64,000 bases of DNA from Nonomuraea sp. NEAU-A123 (lineage in GTDB: Bacteria; Actinomycetota; Actinomycetes; Streptosporangiales; Streptosporangiaceae), in NCBI RefSeq assembly GCF_018603905.1, contig NZ_JAHFZZ010000007.1, positions 186,001 to 250,000 on the forward strand. Reading direction: 5' to 3'. The notes under the pieces are model-generated. The model was given only the letters and a program-made list of their open reading frames with translations. It had not been told where the DNA came from and searched no databases. The position numbers and the translations under genes are program-made. This document shows, one piece after another, positions 44,607-53,235 of this stretch (within the stretch, counting starts at the first letter, position 1; the number at the start of each line of letters is the position of its first letter).

Positions 44607-45865
44607 GAGACGGACTGCGGGCGCTGACCTCCAGGGGACGTTCGTTCCTGGCCTCCGGGGTGGCCGCCATGCTGATGGCCTTCCTGCTGGGCGAGAACGA
44701 TCTGTTCAGGATCGGGGTGCTGGTGACGGCGCTGCCGCTGCTCGCCGCGATGGTGGTGGCGCGCACCCGCTACCGGCTGAGCTGCGCGCGGCGTCTCGAC
44801 CCGGCCAGGGCGGAGGTGGGCGGCGAGGCGACCGTGACGCTGCGCCTGGAGAACGTCACCCGGCTGCCCACCGGGCTGCTGCTGATCGAGGACACCGTGC
44901 CGTACGCGCTGGGTGTACGGCCCCGGTTCGTGCTGGACCGGGTGGAGTCGCGCGGGGTCCGGGAGATCGACTACCGGGTCCGCTCCGACCTGCGGGGCCG
45001 CTACACGATCGGCCCGCTGTCGGTGCGGATCACCGACCCGTTCGGGCTGGTGGAGCTCACCCGCGGGTTCACGATCAGCGACACCCTGGTGGTGACGCCG
45101 CAGGTGGTGGCACTGCCCCACGTACGGCTGTCGGGCGAGTGGACCGGCGGCGGCGACAGCCGCACCAGGAGCGTGGCGGCGGCGGGCGACGACGACGTGG
45201 CCCCACGCGAGTACCGGCAGGGCGACGACCTGCGCCGGGTGCACTGGCGCTCCACCGCCCGCCACGGCGAGCTGATGGTGCGGCGCGAGGAGCAGCAGTG
45301 GCAGAGCCGCGGCGCGCTGCTGCTCGACACGCGCCGCTACGCCCACCGCGGCGAGGGCCCGCGCTCCTCCTTCGAGGTGGCGGTCTCGGCCGCCGCCTCG
45401 ATCGGCGTGCATCTCGCCCATGAGGGGCTCGGCCTGCGGCTGGTGACCGACCAGGGCGCCGAGCACCTGACCGACACCGGGCTGAGCTGGTCGCTGCTCG
45501 ACACCCTCGCGGTGGTACGGAACAGCACCGCCCGCTCGCTGGAGATGGGCGTGTCCGCGCTCCGCCAGGGCGGCGGCGACGGGCTGATCGTGGCGGTGCT
45601 CGGCTCGCTGGACCCGGAGGAGGCCAGGGAGCTGGCCAGGCTCCGGCACAGCAGCATCACCGGCGTGGCCGTACTCCTCGACGTGAGCACATGGGACGGC
45701 GGCGAGCCAGGCTCCACGGAGAACTACGAGGTGGTGCAGGGAGTGCTCGCCGGTTACGGATGGCGCATCGTGCGACTGCCCGCCGGTGTCTCGGTCGCCT
45801 CCGTCTGGCAGGACGCCGCCAACCGCGGCAGGTACGCGCTCAGCCCGGCGGGAGGTGCGGCATGA
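44603..45865 (+). CDS. DUF58 domain protein
   Basis: A 420-residue protein with two N-terminal membrane segments (LASGVAAMLMAFLLG and a second at FRIGVLVTALPLLAAMVVA), a beta-rich stretch and the DUF58 core YRQGDDLRRVHWRSTARHGE. A VWA-like remainder follows. DUF58 proteins go with MoxR ATPases and transglutaminases in conserved three-gene operons, with likely roles in envelope protein assembly; molecular function is not settled. Overlaps both neighbours by four bases. Confidence 0.9.
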
Positions 45866-48291
45866 GGCTCTCGGTCGCCGCGGCGGTGGCCACGTTCTGC
45901 GCGGCCGTCATGCTCTATCCGCTGTTCCAGGGCGGCTTCTGGTTCTGGGGGTCGCTGGGCGCGGTGCTCGCGGTGATGTGCGCCGGCCTGGTGAGCGGGC
46001 GGCTGTCGCTGCCCGCGTGGGCGGCGGCCCTGGTGAGCGTGGCCGCGCTGTGGATCTACCTGACCCTGGCCTTCGCCGCCGACAAGGCGTGGGCGTGGGT
46101 GGTGCCGACCAAGGGGTCGGTGGTGGAGCTGGCCAAGCTGCTGGGCACCGGCTGGGCCGACATCCAGCGCTTCGCCGCGCCGGTGCCCAGCACCGAGGGC
46201 ATCGCGCTGCTGACGGCCGGCGGCGTGGGGCTCATCGCGATCGTGGTAGACCTGTTCGCCGCCCGGTTGCGGCGGGCGGCGCTGGCGGGGCTGCCGATGC
46301 TGGCGCTGGCGACGGTGCCGGCCACGATCCTGCCGGATCCGATCAGCTGGCCCGCGTTCATCATCGCCGCCCTCGGCTTCACCAGCCTGCTGATCGCCGA
46401 CGGCCGCGAACGCATCGGCCACTGGGGCCGCGCGGTGCTGGTCAGGCGGACCCGCATCGCCACCTCGCCGGTGCCGGGCGCCGAGCGCGAGACGGCCGAC
46501 ACGCGGGGGCTGCGCCTGTCGGGCAAGCGCATCGGGTTCGCCGCGATCGCGCTGGCGGTCCTGGTGCCCGCGGCGCTGCCGGCGATGGAGCCGGTGTCGT
46601 TCTTCAGCTTCGGCGTGGGCGGCAGGGGCTCGGGCAAGGGCAACTCGATCAGCATCCCGGACCCGATCGCCGGCCTGAAGGGCCAGTTGGAGCTGCCGGA
46701 ACGGCGCACCGTGCTGTCCTACACCAACAGCGATGACAAGCCCCGCTACCTGCGGATCTACGCGCTCGACACGTTCGACGGCGAGAAGTTCGGCATGACG
46801 GAGCCGAAGGGCGCGCCGGACAACAAGACGGAGAACGGCCCGCTGCCCACTCCGTCCGGCCTGTCTCCGGCGACCAAGGTCTCGAACGTGACGACCAGGG
46901 TCCAGATCAGCGACGAGATCGAGGGGCTGGTGTTCCTGCCCCTGCCGTACCCGGCGCGGCAGATCCGCATCGACGGCGACTGGCGCGCGGACGTCGGCAC
47001 GCTGATGGTCTTCTCCACCAAGGACGAGGCCGCCGGCCTCGGCTACGACGTGCTCACCACCGAGCCCGACGTGACCTCGGACCAGCTCGACGCGCTGCCG
47101 CAGGCCAGGGCCGCGGCCAGTGACCCGCGTTACCTGAAGCTGCCGGAGAACCTCCCCCCGGAGATCAGGGACCTGGCGCTCAAGGTGACGGCGAACGCCC
47201 GGACGAGCTACGAGGCCGCGGTGAAGATCCAGGAGTTCTTCACCAAGACCGGCGACTTCACCTACAGCCTCAGGACGCAGGGCTCCGGCAACTCCGCGCT
47301 GAAGGACTTCCTGCTGCGCAGCAGGGCGGGTTACTGCGAGCAGTTCGCCGCGTCGATGGCGGTGCTGGCCAGGATCGCGGGCATCCCCGCCAGGGTGGCG
47401 ATCGGCTACACGGGAGGTACGAAGGTCGGCGACAGGTGGATCGTCGGCACGAACGACTCCCACTCGTGGCCGGAGCTGTACTTCGACGGCGTGGGCTGGC
47501 TGCCGTTCGAGCCCACTCCGACGGGCTCGCTCGGCCAGGGCAGCGCCCGGGTGCCCGCCTACACACAGCCGCCCCCCCGTTCGACGAGTGACAACTCCAC
47601 GCCGACGCCCGGAGCGACCAGCTCGGCCGACGACTCACCGCTCAACCCGCAGAACCGGGAGAACCCCCGCGCACTCGACCGCGAGGCCACCCTCGCCGAC
47701 AGCGGGCTGCCCGCGGACGACTCGATGCCGCTGATCGGCAAGCTCGGCATCGGCGCGGGCGTGCTCCTGCTCATCCTGCTGATCCCGGCCGGGATACGGC
47801 TGGTCACCAGGAGCAGGCGGGTCCGCGCGCTGAGCTGGAAGGTGTCCGAGCCGTCGGACGAGGTGACGGCCAAGGTGGTGGCGGGCAGCCACCCGTCCGT
47901 GGCGGCCGCCTGGGCGGAGCTGGACGACGTGCTGTTCGACTACGGAATGGCCCGCCGGCCCAGCGAGACGCCCCGGGCGCTGGCGCGGCGGCTAACCGAA
48001 CGGTATGAGTTCGACGCCGAGTCGGCCGCGTCCATCTCGGCGATCGCCTCCGCGGTCGAGCGGGCGCTGTTCGCGCGGGACATCGGCGAGCTCGCGCCCA
48101 TGCGGAAGGACCTGCGGAGGGTACGGCAGGCGCTGGCGGCCACGGTGTCGCGCTGGCGGCGGGTGCGGGCCCTGCTGCTGCCCCCGTCGACGCTGCGGCG
48201 GCTACGGCTGATGGGCGAGCGGGTGCTCGACGGATTCGACCGGCTGGAGAACATCAGGTTGCGGCGGACGGCGGCCCATAAGGGCTCATGA
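45862..48291 (+). CDS. TgpA-type membrane transglutaminase-like protein
   Basis: An 809-residue protein. Five to six membrane segments fill about residues 1-245, followed by the extracellular DUF3488 part, and a transglutaminase core with Cys492 in RAGYCEQFAASMAVLARIAG, His534 in GTNDSHSWPELYF and Asp near 542. A Ser/Thr/Pro linker, a further membrane segment (LGIGAGVLLLILLIPAGIRL) and a cytoplasmic DUF4129-like tail close the protein. Homologues are thought to act on cell-surface proteins; the real substrate is unknown. ATG overlaps the DUF58 stop (ATGA). Confidence 0.92.
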   Translation: MRLSVAAAVATFCAAVMLYPLFQGGFWFWGSLGAVLAVMCAGLVSGRLSLPAWAAALVSVAALWIYLTLAFAADKAWAWVVPTKGSVVELAKLLGTGWADIQRFAAPVPSTEGIALLTAGGVGLIAIVVDLFAARLRRAALAGLPMLALATVPATILPDPISWPAFIIAALGFTSLLIADGRERIGHWGRAVLVRRTRIATSPVPGAERETADTRGLRLSGKRIGFAAIALAVLVPAALPAMEPVSFFSFGVGGRGSGKGNSISIPDPIAGLKGQLELPERRTVLSYTNSDDKPRYLRIYALDTFDGEKFGMTEPKGAPDNKTENGPLPTPSGLSPATKVSNVTTRVQISDEIEGLVFLPLPYPARQIRIDGDWRADVGTLMVFSTKDEAAGLGYDVLTTEPDVTSDQLDALPQARAAASDPRYLKLPENLPPEIRDLALKVTANARTSYEAAVKIQEFFTKTGDFTYSLRTQGSGNSALKDFLLRSRAGYCEQFAASMAVLARIAGIPARVAIGYTGGTKVGDRWIVGTNDSHSWPELYFDGVGWLPFEPTPTGSLGQGSARVPAYTQPPPRSTSDNSTPTPGATSSADDSPLNPQNRENPRALDREATLADSGLPADDSMPLIGKLGIGAGVLLLILLIPAGIRLVTRSRRVRALSWKVSEPSDEVTAKVVAGSHPSVAAAWAELDDVLFDYGMARRPSETPRALARRLTERYEFDAESAASISAIASAVERALFARDIGELAPMRKDLRRVRQALAATVSRWRRVRALLLPPSTLRRLRLMGERVLDGFDRLENIRLRRTAAHKGS

Positions 48292-48302
48292 CCGTCTGAC
48301 TC

Positions 48303-48345
48303 GACCGTGCGGTCGTTCCCCCTCGCGGGGGGCGGCCGCACGGTC
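48303..48345. terminator. bidirectional terminator between the transglutaminase and DUF3040 genes
   Basis: The arms GACCGTGCGG (48303-48312) and CCGCACGGTC (48336-48345) enclose a second stem (CCCCC/GGGGG). It starts 12 bases after the plus-strand stop and 21 bases before the minus-strand stop at 48366, so it can serve both. No long T-run, as is usual in this GC range. Confidence 0.75.
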
Positions 48346-48365
48346 GTCTGGAGGCTCTTTCGCGC

Positions 48366-48761
48366 TCAGCGCTCGTCGTGACGACGGCGCCAGCGCTCTT
48401 CCATGCGCTCCATGAAGCTGCCACGGTTGCCCCGGCGGGCCGGCTTGCCCGATACGGACGCCCCCGAGGCGGGCGCGGCGTCGCCGAACCCGTTCATGCG
48501 TTTCCAGCTCGACAGACCCCACAGACACGCGGCGAGCATGACCACGAAACCGCCGACGCCGAGCGGAATCAAATTGATCACTACGCCGACCATCAGCAGG
48601 ACGACGCCGAGGGCAAAGCCGATGGAGGCCTTGATGAGGCGACGCTTGTAATGGCTGCGCGGGTCACTGATCCTTACGGTGTTGGCCCACTTCGGGTCCT
48701 CGGCGTAGAGGGCCTGCTCGATCTGGTCGAGCAAGCGCTGCTCGTGCTCAGAGAGCGGCAC
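48366..48761 (-). CDS. DUF3040 membrane protein
   Basis: A 131-residue actinobacterial protein that starts VPLSEHEQRLLDQIEQALY, the DUF3040 signature, continues AEDPKWANTV and then holds two hydrophobic segments (GFALGVVLLMVGVVIN and VGGFVVMLAACLWGL) and a basic tail. GTG 48761 is chosen because GGGAGG precedes it. The function is unknown; it is common beside dcw and moxR genes in actinobacteria. Confidence 0.88.
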   Translation of the reverse strand: MPLSEHEQRLLDQIEQALYAEDPKWANTVRISDPRSHYKRRLIKASIGFALGVVLLMVGVVINLIPLGVGGFVVMLAACLWGLSSWKRMNGFGDAAPASGASVSGKPARRGNRGSFMERMEERWRRRHDER

Positions 48762-48964
48762 GGCGCCTCCCAAGGACGGCCCCAGGACGGGGAAGACGGC
48801 AACGGACGACACGGGGTGTCCGAACCTCGCGGTCGGTTATCCCCAGAATACGAGGCTGTAGGCGTGGGCGAAAGCAAACGCCCAACGCAGACCAAACCGG
48901 AGGTGACGTCATGACTCCATTGTGGGTCATCCGCCGCCCCTCCCCAGAAATCCTGACATTGACG

Positions 48965-50206
48965 TCATGCCTCCATTTCATCAAGTCTGCCGCGTACAAG
49001 CGACGCTGGGAGCACCGCATCAGGACCAAATCTTCGGATCGCCTGATCCATGGCTTGCTCGGCCTCCCGCCAGCCGGTCTCCCGATCGCCCAGGCCGAGC
49101 TGGCGCGAGGCCGAATCGGCGGGGCGGAGGTTCTCCATCCTGACCCCGACGAGGCGCAGTCGCACCCGCTCAAGCCCTGCCGCCTCGAAGAGCTCGCAGG
49201 CGGTCGCGTAGATCTCCTGGGCCACGTCGGTCGGCTCTCTGAGGGTCCTGGACCGGTTGATGGTGGAGAAATCGGCGCGGCGCAGCTTCACACTCACAGT
49301 CCTGCCCACGTGGCCGGCCTTACGCATCCGGGAGGCCACTCGCTCGGACAGACGCAGCAACTCGCGTTTGATCACTTCGGGGTCGTCGATGTCGGCCGCG
49401 AAGGTCTCCTCGTTGCCGATGCTCTTGTCGGGCACGTGCGCGGTCACCGGGCGCTCGTCGCGGCCCCAGGCCAGCGCGGCCAGATGGCCTCCCACGGCCT
49501 GTCCCAGCTCGCGCTGGAGGGTGGCGACGGGGACCCTGGCCAGATCGCCGACCGTGCGGATGCCGAGGCGCACCAGGGACTGCTCTGTGCGCTCACCGAC
49601 GCCCCACAGCGCCGAGACGGGCAGCGGGTGGAGGAAGTCCACCACCTCGCCCTCGGGCACCACCAGGAGGCCGTCAGGCTTGCACTGTTTTGAGGCGAGT
49701 TTTGCCACGAACTTGCTGCTCGCCACACCCACCGAACACGTGATGCCGTAGCGCTCCAGCACCTGGGCCCTGATCATCGAGGCGATCGTGACGGGCGAGC
49801 CCAGTCTACGCCGGGCACCGCCGACGTCGAGGAACGCCTCGTCGGACGCGATCGGCTCGACCATCGGGGTGATCGCGTGGAAGACCTCCATGACGCCCTT
49901 GGAGACCTCGGAGTATTTGCTGTGGCTGGGCGGGATGATCGTGGCCTGGGGGCACATCCTGCGCGCCCTGCTCATCGGCATCGCCGAGTGCACGCCGTAG
50001 GACCTGGCCTCATAGGTGGCGCTGAGCACCACGCCGCGCCCGGCCGGCGAGCCGACGATCACCGGACGCCCCCGCAGCTCAGGGCGGTCGAGCAGCTCGA
50101 CGCTGGCGAAGAAGGCGTCCATGTCGACATGCAGGATCGGGCAGCCGCTGTCATCGACCCCGGTCTGTGGAGCGGGGCCGATGCCCGTGATCTGCTTACG
50201 AGACAC
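48965..50206 (-). CDS. dinB: DNA polymerase IV (Y-family)
   Basis: A 413-residue translesion polymerase. Catalytic Asp motifs: HVDMDAFFASVE (Asp28, Asp30) and SDEAFLD; other family marks are SATYEARSYGVHSAMP, SCSVG-type (ITCSVGVASSKFVAKLAS), the helix-hairpin-helix WGVGERTEQSLVRLGIRTVG and the little finger with VSVKLRRADF. GTG start. A LexA-type box lies 16-27 bases upstream, suggesting SOS control. A copy of its last 18 bases is repeated 56 bases downstream. Confidence 0.94.
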   Translation of the reverse strand: MSRKQITGIGPAPQTGVDDSGCPILHVDMDAFFASVELLDRPELRGRPVIVGSPAGRGVVLSATYEARSYGVHSAMPMSRARRMCPQATIIPPSHSKYSEVSKGVMEVFHAITPMVEPIASDEAFLDVGGARRRLGSPVTIASMIRAQVLERYGITCSVGVASSKFVAKLASKQCKPDGLLVVPEGEVVDFLHPLPVSALWGVGERTEQSLVRLGIRTVGDLARVPVATLQRELGQAVGGHLAALAWGRDERPVTAHVPDKSIGNEETFAADIDDPEVIKRELLRLSERVASRMRKAGHVGRTVSVKLRRADFSTINRSRTLREPTDVAQEIYATACELFEAAGLERVRLRLVGVRMENLRPADSASRQLGLGDRETGWREAEQAMDQAIRRFGPDAVLPASLVRGRLDEMEA

Positions 50207-50212
50207 GCCACC

Positions 50213-50233
50213 ATTCTATCCGAACACGCGTTC
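50213..50233 (-). promoter_or_regulatory. LexA-type SOS box and -10 element of dinB
   Basis: GAAC-N4-GTTC (50222-50233, within CGAACACGCGTTCT) matches the core of the actinobacterial LexA box. On the minus strand a TAGAAT -10 hexamer (50213-50218) stands six bases before the GTG, so LexA would block the promoter of a leaderless dinB mRNA. Confidence 0.65.
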
Positions 50234-50248
50234 TATTGTAGGAGCCGG

Positions 50249-51067
50249 TCAGCCACGATGGCCGAGGACGTGAAGCTGAGTGGCGATGTCACGCAGCACG
50301 GGATGGGCGGCGGCGGCCTGTTCGAGAGCGACGAGGGCCTCGGCCGCGCCTGGTTCGCCGTCGACCAGCCTGCTGGGCACCAGGTCGGCGAACACCCGCA
50401 CGCCGTGCACCTCCCCGACCGTGAAGCCGGTCGCGGCCAGTAGCTGGGAGAGCGTCTCGGCGGTGTAGCGGCGCGGTGTGGGGTCGCGGTCGCCCCAACT
50501 TCCCCGCGGGTCGCTCAGCACGGCCCTGGCCTCGTCGAACTGCCCCGCGAGCGCCCGGTGGATGGCACTGGCCACCGGGTTGGCGGCCAGCACGCTGACC
50601 GCGCCGCCCACGCGCAGCACGCCGGCCACGGCCGTCAGCGCGCTGATCGGGTCTTCCACGTATTCGAGCACGCTGTGGCACAGGACCAGGTCGACGCTGT
50701 CGTGGTCGAGCAGGTCGCCCAGGTCGGCGGCGTCGCCCTGCAGGGCGCGTACGCCCACGCCCTTCTCCTTGGCCCTGCGCTCCAGCGCGGCCAGCGAGTC
50801 GGGACTCGGATCGACCACGGTGACCGTGTGGCCCAGCTCGGCCAGCGGCACGGCGAACCCGCCGGTCCCGCCGCCGGCGTCGACGATGTCGAGATCATCG
50901 CGCCCCGTGGCGGCCGCCCGCTCGGCCAGCACCGCCCGCAGCGCTTCCCAGACGACGGCGGTCCGCACCGCCGGAGTCCTCGTGACGCCTGCGGCACGTC
51001 CTTCAGCACGCAACGTCGGCTCGCCTCCCTTTGCTCCACGAACCTGTCCCCGGCTTCGCTCCCACAA
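50249..51067 (-). CDS. SAM-dependent class I methyltransferase
   Basis: A protein of up to 272 residues with the Rossmann methyltransferase motifs: DIVDAGGGTGGFAVPLAELG (motif I), VTVVDPSPDSLAALE (II), LQGDAADL and VDLVLCHSVLEYVEDP (IV), and VLRVGGAVSVLA (VI). The fold is that of the Methyltransf_11 group; substrate unknown. The start is uncertain: GTG 51067 or a TTG at 51013 that has GGGAGG upstream. 42 bases from dinB on the same strand. Confidence 0.85.
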   Translation of the reverse strand: MWERSRGQVRGAKGGEPTLRAEGRAAGVTRTPAVRTAVVWEALRAVLAERAAATGRDDLDIVDAGGGTGGFAVPLAELGHTVTVVDPSPDSLAALERRAKEKGVGVRALQGDAADLGDLLDHDSVDLVLCHSVLEYVEDPISALTAVAGVLRVGGAVSVLAANPVASAIHRALAGQFDEARAVLSDPRGSWGDRDPTPRRYTAETLSQLLAATGFTVGEVHGVRVFADLVPSRLVDGEPGAAEALVALEQAAAAHPVLRDIATQLHVLGHRG

Positions 51068-51199
51068 CCCCGCCCCAGACTACGCGGTGTGGGAGATCGC
51101 CCGCTCCGCCTCCTCGCTTCCAGGATCGTCGAAGCGCGCTCGCAAGTGGCGTCTGATGCGGTGGGGTCAGCAGCGACTTATCTACATTCAGAGGGAACT

Positions 51200-51913
51200 A
51201 TGAGGATTTTGTGGCGAATCTCGCTGTTTGCGGTGGTGCTGGGGTCGCTGCCGGCCGTACCGGCTCAGGCGGAGACGGCGGGTGAGGACTACGGCGCGTA
51301 CTCGCGTATGACCTCGCGCAGCGCCGGTCAGTTCTGGGCCGATGGGCGGGCGGCCGGGCAGTGGGCCTGGAAGCCGCTGTCGGCCACCACGTCGGAGATC
51401 AGCTGGGGCGACCCCGCCAAGTGGCCGCCGAGCTACGCGGAGAAGTTCGTCCACGACGGCGGCTGGGTCATGCTCGACGGCTGGCGCGACAACGGCACCT
51501 ACTACCGCCTGCGGATCACCAAGGAGCAGATCGGCGACGCCACGTGCGGGAACCTGCGCACGCTGGCCACCGGCGGCCGGCAGCACTACGTGAAGTGGGA
51601 CATCCCCAGCCAGACCTACTGCCTCAAGGCATGGGGCACCATCACCGAGGAGTCGTCGGGCAAGGTCGTCGACTTCGGCCACACGCAGATCTGGTCGCCG
51701 CCCGCGCCCTGCGCCAACCCGACGTACGGCACGCGGACCTGCGTCAAGCAGTGGGAGTCCTGGTGGGACAACCAGGGCCGGCCCGGCAAGCCGATCACCA
51801 GGAAGCTGGAGCGCGACCAGTTCGTCGCCCGGGGCATCGGCATGGCCTTCGCCATCCGGCAGTACTTCCCCAAGGCGTGGCAGGCCGACGCGCACTCCGA
51901 CTGGACCTGGTAG
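51200..51913 (+). CDS. secreted protein of unknown function
   Basis: A 237-residue protein I do not recognise. It starts with a clear signal peptide (MRILWRISLFAVVLGSLP, cleavage after PAQA near residue 24). The mature part has four Cys (ATCGNL, TYCLKAW, APCANPTYG, RTCVKQW), many aromatic residues, and beta-rich repeats of W-D/G motifs (WAWKPL, WDIPSQ). Start ATG 51200 has GAGGG upstream. It has its own strong terminator. Divergent from the methyltransferase. Confidence 0.75.
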   Translation: MRILWRISLFAVVLGSLPAVPAQAETAGEDYGAYSRMTSRSAGQFWADGRAAGQWAWKPLSATTSEISWGDPAKWPPSYAEKFVHDGGWVMLDGWRDNGTYYRLRITKEQIGDATCGNLRTLATGGRQHYVKWDIPSQTYCLKAWGTITEESSGKVVDFGHTQIWSPPAPCANPTYGTRTCVKQWESWWDNQGRPGKPITRKLERDQFVARGIGMAFAIRQYFPKAWQADAHSDWTW

Positions 51914-51921
51914 GAGCCGGT

Positions 51922-51956
51922 GCCCCGCCGGCTGGGATGGACCGGCGGGGCTTTTT
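51922..51956 (+). terminator. intrinsic terminator of the secreted protein gene
   Basis: A perfect 10-bp stem GCCCCGCCGG/CCGGCGGGGC (51922-51931, 51942-51951) with a 10-base loop, followed directly by TTTTT. It begins nine bases after the stop codon. Confidence 0.92.
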
Positions 51957-52238
51957 GTGGGGCGTCGGCGCCCATGGCCAGCGCTGAGTTCCTGACGCGG
52001 GACGGGACCGGGGCGGGTGGGCTCCTGTCGAAGCCGCACGGTCAACCAGGCGCCGGCAGGCGCCGAACGGCTGACCGTGCGGTGTACACGTCCCTCGCCT
52101 AGCGCAAGCCGTGCAGGCCGCGTGTCTGGAACGTACCTCGCCCATATGTACGGCTTTCGGGGCAGAAGTAGGAACTTCTTCTACCCGGAGGGACAGGAAT
52201 CCCCCGGCGGTAGAACCGGATTCACCTGAAGAGGGTGT
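51957..52238. other. intergenic region with an inverted repeat (nusB operon end)
   Basis: No gene in 282 bases. An inverted repeat with 11-bp arms CCGCACGGTCA/TGACCGTGCGG (52034-52044, 52072-52082) encloses a second stem GGCGCC-GGCA-GGCGCC. It is a likely terminator for the minus-strand pepQ-efp-nusB operon. Its arm matches the stem of the hairpin at 48303-48345. Confidence 0.6.
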
Positions 52239-52649
52239 CTAAAGGGTGATACTTGGCTTCAGCTGCTTGAAGCGGGCCAGCAGCCCGTTCACGAACTGGG
52301 GCGACTCATCCGTGGAGAGCTCGCCCGCCAGGTGCACCCACTCGCTGATGACCACGCCCTCGGGGACGCCGGGCATCCACAGGAGCTCGTAGGTGCCGCC
52401 ACGCAGCAGGTTGCGGTCGACCGCGGGCATGCGGTCGAGGGTCCAGCCTTCGGAGTAGGTGGTGATGAGCTCGTCGATGCGGGCCTGGTGACGGGCGACG
52501 CCCTCGACGATGGTCGAGGTGTATTCGTTGACCGGGGGGTCCTGCCGTTCGACCCGCTCGGCGAGGATCCGCAGGGGATCCTCGCTGCGGAGTTCGGACT
52601 CGAAGAGGATGTCGAGCGCGCGCCTGCGTGCTTTGCCTCGTGCCGACAC
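52239..52649 (-). CDS. nusB: transcription antitermination factor NusB
   Basis: A 136-residue all-helical protein that joins NusE (S10) in rRNA antitermination. Motifs: ARRRALDILFESELR at the N-terminus, VNEYTSTIVEGVARHQARID, and WTLDRMPAVDRNLLRGGTYELLW, then VVISEWVHLAGELSTDESPQFVNGLL, all typical. Length at the norm. It starts one base after the efp stop. Confidence 0.95.
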   Translation of the reverse strand: MSARGKARRRALDILFESELRSEDPLRILAERVERQDPPVNEYTSTIVEGVARHQARIDELITTYSEGWTLDRMPAVDRNLLRGGTYELLWMPGVPEGVVISEWVHLAGELSTDESPQFVNGLLARFKQLKPSITL

Positions 52650-52650
52650 C

Positions 52651-53211
52651 TCAGGCCCGGCCGAGGTATTCGCCGCTGCGCGTGTCGACCTTGATCTTCT
52701 CGCCGGTGGTGATGAAGAGCGGGACCTTGACCTCGGCGCCGGTCTCCAGCGTGGCGGGCTTGGTGCCGCCGGTGGAGCGGTCGCCCTGCAGGCCGGGCTC
52801 GGTGCTGGAGATGGTCAGCTCGACCGCAGCGGGCAGATCGACGTAGAGCGCGGAGCCCTCGTTGAAGGCGATCGTGGCCAGGGTGTTCTCGAGCATGTAG
52901 TTGGCGGCGGAGCCGACCGTGCCGGTGGGCACGTTGACCATGTCGTAGGTCTCGGTGTCCATGAAGACGAAGTCGTCGCCGTCCTTGTAGGAATATTGCA
53001 TCTCGCGCTTGTCGACGTTGGCCACGTCGACCTTCACGCCGGCGTTGAAGGTCTTGTCGACGACCTTGCCCGAGAGCACGTTCTTGAGCTTGGTGCGCAC
53101 GAACGCGCCGCCCTTGCCCGGCTTGACGTGCTGGAACTCCACAACGGCCCACAGCTCACCGCCGTCGAGCTTCAACACCATGCCGTTCTTGAGGTCGTTG
53201 GTCGTCGCCAC
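52651..53211 (-). CDS. efp: elongation factor P
   Basis: A 186-residue three-domain factor that relieves ribosome stalling at polyproline. The loop reads HVKPGKGGAF, with Lys33 at the position modified in other bacteria; the P-G-K-G loop is typical of actinobacteria, where an unmodified Lys is reported. Also YMYKD-like (QYSYKDGDDFVFMDTETY) and the C-terminal DTRSGEYLGR. Polyproline-rich proteins in this window, including MurF and FtsZ, are likely clients. Between pepQ and nusB. Confidence 0.96.
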   Translation of the reverse strand: MATTNDLKNGMVLKLDGGELWAVVEFQHVKPGKGGAFVRTKLKNVLSGKVVDKTFNAGVKVDVANVDKREMQYSYKDGDDFVFMDTETYDMVNVPTGTVGSAANYMLENTLATIAFNEGSALYVDLPAAVELTISSTEPGLQGDRSTGGTKPATLETGAEVKVPLFITTGEKIKVDTRSGEYLGRA

Positions 53212-53235
53212 TCGTATTCTCCCGCGTGTGGCCGC

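Noticed and set aside
48904..48977. TGACGTCA repeats as a pair of cAMP-responsive sites
   Set aside because: The CRE motif is eukaryotic; bacterial CRP sites differ. Kept only as a direct repeat.
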